From the NCBI RefSeq assembly GCF_002980555.1, contig NZ_PVBT01000002.1, positions 372,001-436,000 on the forward strand: DNA of 64,000 nucleotides. Direction: 5' to 3'. The DNA comes from Phyllobacterium myrsinacearum. Lineage in GTDB: Bacteria > Pseudomonadota > Alphaproteobacteria > Rhizobiales > Rhizobiaceae. Positions 60,730 to 64,000 of this stretch are shown piece by piece (within the stretch, counting starts at the first letter, position 1; every line of letters begins with the position of its first letter). Position numbers and translations under genes: made by a program. The notes below the pieces were generated by a model, which was given only the letters and a program-made list of their open reading frames with translations, had not been told where the DNA came from and did no database searches.

Positions 60730-61800
60730 TTACCGCCGGGCGAGGCGCTTCAGTGTTTCGAGCGAGATGGCTTCGACCCGGTTGGGGCTTGATGTGCCGG
60801 CGTTGAAACCTTCAGTGGATTGCGCCATGCACAGCGAATTGAGGATGCTTTCTTCCGTTGCTTCGATGGCTGCCTCGAACAGCGGCGACACAAGTTCATT
60901 TGGCAGATCCGGTATTGCCGTGACCTTCTTGCGCTGGTTTTTCGTGCGGCGAACCTCCGCCGCGGTGGAAAAGGCCAGGGCATAGTCGCCGGAACCATTG
61001 CTCAGCGCTGCACCGGTTCGGGCGAGGCCGCCAAAAGCACGCGTGGCCAGGCGCTTCAGATTGCGGTCCGACAGAGGCGCGTCGGTAGCCACGACAATGA
61101 CGATGGAGCCGTCCCGGTCTTCACTTGCCGAGCTGGCATAGGGCGTGCCGTCAATGCGCAGATGTCCGCCGTAATTGGACTGGACGAGAACGCCGACGGT
61201 ATAATCCTTGCCGTCTGTCCTGACGCATCTGGAACTTGTGCCGATGCCGCCCTTCAGGCCGAAAGCCACCGTTCCCGTGCCTGCGCCGACGCTGCCTTCC
61301 GCCACGGGGCCGCCGGTCGCCGCTGCAAGTGCCTCGCCCATCTCCTCGATGCTGGGGCGCGCGCTGCGGATGTCATTGAGACGGGAATCATTGGTTTCGC
61401 CGACCACGGCGTTGATGGAGACCAGCTGGCCATTGTCCGGCTGTGACAGGGTCCAGCGGTTGATGGCTTCGATGGCCCTGCCAGTTGCCAATGTGTTTGT
61501 CAGAAGAACCGGTGTTTCCATCTCGCCCAGTTCTTCGATCTGGGTCGAACCGGCAAATTTTCCGTACCCGTTGAGCACGGCTATCGCCGCCGGTACCTTG
61601 TCCTGGAACAGGTTGCCGCCATGCGGCAGGACCGCGGTGGCACCGGTGCGGATGGTTGCGCCTTCGACAATCGTTGCATGCCCCACACGCACGCCGGCCA
61701 CGTCGGTGATTGCATTGAGCGGACCGGGCGGATAGTGGCCGGGGGCGATGCCGATATCGCGCGCTCTCGCTCGTTGTGTATTGCCGTTGGCCTGTGTCAT
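60730..61800 (-). CDS. dmpA: DmpA-like L-aminopeptidase/D-esterase (P1 family, self-processing)
   Basis: A 356-residue P1-family peptidase. DmpA of Ochrobactrum anthropi cleaves itself before a Ser to make two subunits; here the equivalent site is Gly269-Ser270 in LSNGSGDYALAFST. Other conserved segments are NAITDVAGVRVGH near the N-terminus, VLLTNTLATGRAIEA, and SVGAGTGTVAFGLKGGIG. The enzyme removes L-amino acids from peptides and hydrolyses D-Ala esters and amides. AAGGGAG precedes the ATG. It lies upstream of the D-amino acid aminotransferase gene. Confidence 0.9.
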   Translation of the reverse strand: MTQANGNTQRARARDIGIAPGHYPPGPLNAITDVAGVRVGHATIVEGATIRTGATAVLPHGGNLFQDKVPAAIAVLNGYGKFAGSTQIEELGEMETPVLLTNTLATGRAIEAINRWTLSQPDNGQLVSINAVVGETNDSRLNDIRSARPSIEEMGEALAAATGGPVAEGSVGAGTGTVAFGLKGGIGTSSRCVRTDGKDYTVGVLVQSNYGGHLRIDGTPYASSASEDRDGSIVIVVATDAPLSDRNLKRLATRAFGGLARTGAALSNGSGDYALAFSTAAEVRRTKNQRKKVTAIPDLPNELVSPLFEAAIEATEESILNSLCMAQSTEGFNAGTSSPNRVEAISLETLKRLARR

Positions 61801-61916
61801 GCCATGCGCTCCCTTGTGCAGGTTTCATAGCGTTCTTCCGCATGGGATGGCATCGCAAATGTGGAATAGTTCTATGTCGAATGCGCAATAGGCACAGTAC
61901 GGGCCGGTATTCTGGC

Positions 61917-63152
61917 CTATGGTCTTCCGGTTCGGACGTGGCTGATGTCCAGGATCAAGGCACAGATGCCGAGGACAGCACCGATCGCACAGATAAGACC
62001 CCAGCCGCCCGAAATCCACGCGATGCCGGCAAGTGCCGATCCCATCGCGCCGCCGATGAAGAACTGGCCGACGAAAAGACCGTTCAACCGGCTGCCTGCC
62101 TCGGGCCGCAGCAGGTTGATTTCCCGCCGCCCAAGCGTCTGGTCGCCGGTCACCCCCACATCCAATAGGACGGCGCTGAGGCCGAGCAGCGTGAGCAAGG
62201 TGAAGGGAGACGCCGCATCGGAACAGCCAGCTATGGCAGCCAGACCGAATGCCAGAACGATGAGGATGTGGCAGGCGAGCGTCACCATCATCGTCCAGCC
62301 GCGGTCGCCCATCCGGCCAAAGATCGGGGTCACCACGGCACCTCCGGCACCGGCGAGAGCAAAGAGTGCGATGCCGGCTTGCCCAAGAGCAAAGGGAGGC
62401 AATGCCAGCCGCAGCGCAATTGCCGTCCAGAACAGGCTGAATACCGCCATCGCAAGACTGGCGGACAGTGCGCGGCGGCGCAAGACGGGCTCCTCGCGAA
62501 AGAGACTCCAGAGCGATCCGATCAATTGCGGATAGGTCTGTTGCGATTGCGGTTTGCGCGTGGGAAGGCGATAGGCGAGCACGCTCCCCAGGATGAACAT
62601 GGCCAAGGCGCTCGACCAGTAGAAGGTACGCCAGCCAAGCACATCGGCGAGGGCGCTTGCTATCGGTCTCGACAGCAGGATGCCGATCATCAATCCGCTC
62701 ATGACGTCGCCGATCGCCTTCCCCCTGTGTTCCGGCGATACCATGGCCGCAGCGACCGGAACCAGTATCTGGATCGCCGAACAGGCTGCGCCGAGCACAA
62801 GCAGCGCGATAATCAGGGAAACCGCGCCGGGCGCAAGCGCAGTGCAGACGGCGGCCGCAACGGCAATGGCGAGCATCCGCAGAACCAGCCGGCGATTTTC
62901 CAGCATATCGGCGAGGGGGACGAGCAGGAAGAGCCCGGCTGAATAGCCGATAAGCGTTGCCGTTGAAATGAAACCATTCATCGACGGCGTCAAATGCAAT
63001 TCGGACCCGATGATGCCGACCAGTGTTTGCGACGCAAACAGGTTGGTGACGATGACACCGACCGCGGAGCCGAAGAGGATGGTGAGGGAGGCAGGCAGGG
63101 ACGATTCTGCGCTGTCTGGCGCGCAGTGCGCAGCTTGGATCGAGTGGGACAT
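61917..63152 (-). CDS. MFS transporter
   Basis: A 411-residue major facilitator protein with 12 hydrophobic segments. MFS hallmarks are seen in GLFLLVPLADMLENRRLVLR (loop 2-3 motif A, GxLaD(R/K)) and SPEHRGKAIGDVMSGLMIGI. The substrate cannot be inferred; it may be an exporter of the DHA1 type. It is divergent from a LysR gene and followed at 116 bases by dmpA on the same strand. Confidence 0.86.
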   Translation of the reverse strand: MSHSIQAAHCAPDSAESSLPASLTILFGSAVGVIVTNLFASQTLVGIIGSELHLTPSMNGFISTATLIGYSAGLFLLVPLADMLENRRLVLRMLAIAVAAAVCTALAPGAVSLIIALLVLGAACSAIQILVPVAAAMVSPEHRGKAIGDVMSGLMIGILLSRPIASALADVLGWRTFYWSSALAMFILGSVLAYRLPTRKPQSQQTYPQLIGSLWSLFREEPVLRRRALSASLAMAVFSLFWTAIALRLALPPFALGQAGIALFALAGAGGAVVTPIFGRMGDRGWTMMVTLACHILIVLAFGLAAIAGCSDAASPFTLLTLLGLSAVLLDVGVTGDQTLGRREINLLRPEAGSRLNGLFVGQFFIGGAMGSALAGIAWISGGWGLICAIGAVLGICALILDISHVRTGRP

Positions 63153-63224
63153 TCCAGCTCCATGAATGGGTGTCGATAGTGTTCGACCAGACTTTATGGA
63201 CCGTTCTCGTTATGATACAATTGA

Positions 63225-63238
63225 ATACAAAGTATAAT
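63225..63238. promoter_or_regulatory. ATAC-AAA-GTAT palindrome and TATAAT box at the MFS/LysR promoter
   Basis: ATAC-AAA-GTAT (63225-63235) is a perfect short inverted repeat that overlaps a consensus TATAAT (63233-63238) on the plus strand, 18 bases before the LysR start. It is a candidate LysR binding site overlapping the promoter. Confidence 0.45.
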
Positions 63239-63255
63239 GATTATGCGAGATTCGT

Positions 63256-64000
63256 ATGAACATCCCAGATATTCAGGCCTTTGTTGCGGTGGTTGAAACG
63301 GGGTCCATCGTTGCCGCCTCGACACGGCTGAACCTGACGCAGCCTGCCGTCACACGGCGGGTGCAGAACCTGGAAAGTGCCGTCGGCAAGACACTGCTTG
63401 ACCGGCACTCCAAGCCGCTTAAGCCCACAACGGCGGGGCGATCCGCCTATGAACACGGCCGGCGGGTCCTGCATTCCATCGAGAACATGAAAGCCGAGGT
63501 TTCACCAGAAGGCGAGTTGTCGGGGGAGTTTCGCCTTGGCGTCATGCCCTATCTGTCCAATGCGGCGCTCAGCCTGCCGATTGACCGGCTTCGCGCGGAG
63601 TTTCCGCGGCTGTCACTGAAGGTCGGTTCGGGCTGGTCGCCGCGTCTGATCGAACAGGTGCAGCGCAATGAGATCGACGCTGCCGCCATCTGTCTGGCTG
63701 AAGGCATCAAGCCGCCGGACGATCTTGTCAGCCAGAGTTTCGGTTTGCAGAATGTGCTTCTCGTGGCGGCACCCAGCCTGGGTATCCGGTCTCCGGCGAC
63801 ATTGCTCGATCTATCCCGCCATCCCTGGGTCATGAATGAAAGCGGCTGCGGTTATCGCACCTTCATGCGGGAAACGTTTGATGCTGCCCGCCTGCCATTC
63901 GATATAGCGGTGGAAACCATCAGTTCCGATTTGCGCCTGTCACTGGTGGCACGCGGAATGGGCATTGGCATCATCACGCCGTCGGCGCTGATTGAAAGCC
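63256..64000 (+). CDS. LysR-family regulator (3' end cut by window)
   Basis: The first 248 codons of a LysR regulator, running off the right edge without a stop. The start ATG at 63256 opens NIPDIQAFVAVVETGSIVAA, the HTH follows at STRLNLTQPAVTRRVQNLES, and the effector domain begins near residue 92 (EFRLGVMPYLSNAALSLPID). It is divergent from the MFS gene and probably controls it. Confidence 0.88.
   Translation, partial: MNIPDIQAFVAVVETGSIVAASTRLNLTQPAVTRRVQNLESAVGKTLLDRHSKPLKPTTAGRSAYEHGRRVLHSIENMKAEVSPEGELSGEFRLGVMPYLSNAALSLPIDRLRAEFPRLSLKVGSGWSPRLIEQVQRNEIDAAAICLAEGIKPPDDLVSQSFGLQNVLLVAAPSLGIRSPATLLDLSRHPWVMNESGCGYRTFMRETFDAARLPFDIAVETISSDLRLSLVARGMGIGIITPSALIES

Overview
This window looks like a stretch of accessory, nutrient-scavenging chromosome or megaplasmid from an alphaproteobacterium of the order Hyphomicrobiales, most likely Brucellaceae/Phyllobacteriaceae (an Ochrobactrum/Brucella-like or rhizobial organism). 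The basis is GC-rich coding with dense, overlapping operons, many ABC and TRAP uptake systems each paired with its own LysR, LacI or IclR regulator, and close matches in layout and active site to two enzymes known from Ochrobactrum anthropi (D-aminopeptidase DAP and the L-aminopeptidase/D-esterase DmpA). I see no rRNA, tRNA, CRISPR array, insertion sequence or integrase.

Layout, left to right. 1-2185: exbB (cut by the left edge), exbD, tonB. 2205-2881: a FitAB/VapBC-type toxin-antitoxin pair. 2943-9148: a Liv-type ABC operon ending in a GMC alcohol dehydrogenase, with a divergent LysR (9440). 10345-16106: a Pot-type (polyamine/opine-like) ABC operon that continues into a nitrilase-family amidase and a DadA-like FAD oxidase; a terminator hairpin lies between the binding-protein gene and the ATPase gene. 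16176-21903: an agmatinase-family ureohydrolase with a polar amino-acid ABC system that lacks an ATPase, a divergent GcvA-like LysR, and an aminotransferase. 21943-24308: periplasmic gamma-glutamyltransferase and divergent soxR, sharing a clear SoxR box. 24369-31904: a sugar ABC operon with a Gfo/Idh/MocA dehydrogenase and a TIM-barrel isomerase, and a divergent LacI regulator with two matching operators. 31917-39999: a TRAP carboxylate transporter (fused DctQM), two SDRs and a double PPC/DUF296 protein, opposed by an IclR regulator and an acyl-CoA synthetase; the same IclR-type operator occurs at both promoters. 40002-43844: a Gram-negative class GN sortase with its LPQTA-tailed VIT/vWA target and a divergent XRE regulator. 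43841-47313: an Rbs-type sugar ABC operon with a 24-bp perfect inverted repeat upstream. 47540-50762: a FUSC membrane protein, a MerA-like flavoprotein without MerA metal residues, and an NTF2-like protein. 50794-61800: a D-amino-acid peptide locus (M19 dipeptidase, Dpp-type ABC importer, DAP-like D-aminopeptidase, LysR, D-amino acid aminotransferase, DmpA). 61917-64000: an MFS transporter and a divergent LysR cut by the right edge.

The two most interesting systems are the sortase/LPQTA pair, because housekeeping sortases belong to Gram-positives and the terrestrial alphaproteobacterial version is little studied, and the roughly 11-kb D-peptide locus, which puts import, hydrolysis of D-peptides and transamination of the released D-amino acids side by side. 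The SoxR box shared with gamma-glutamyltransferase, and the PPC/DUF296 protein inside a TRAP catabolic operon, also deserve attention. Functions of transporters and oxidoreductases are family-level calls; exact substrates are inferred from context only.
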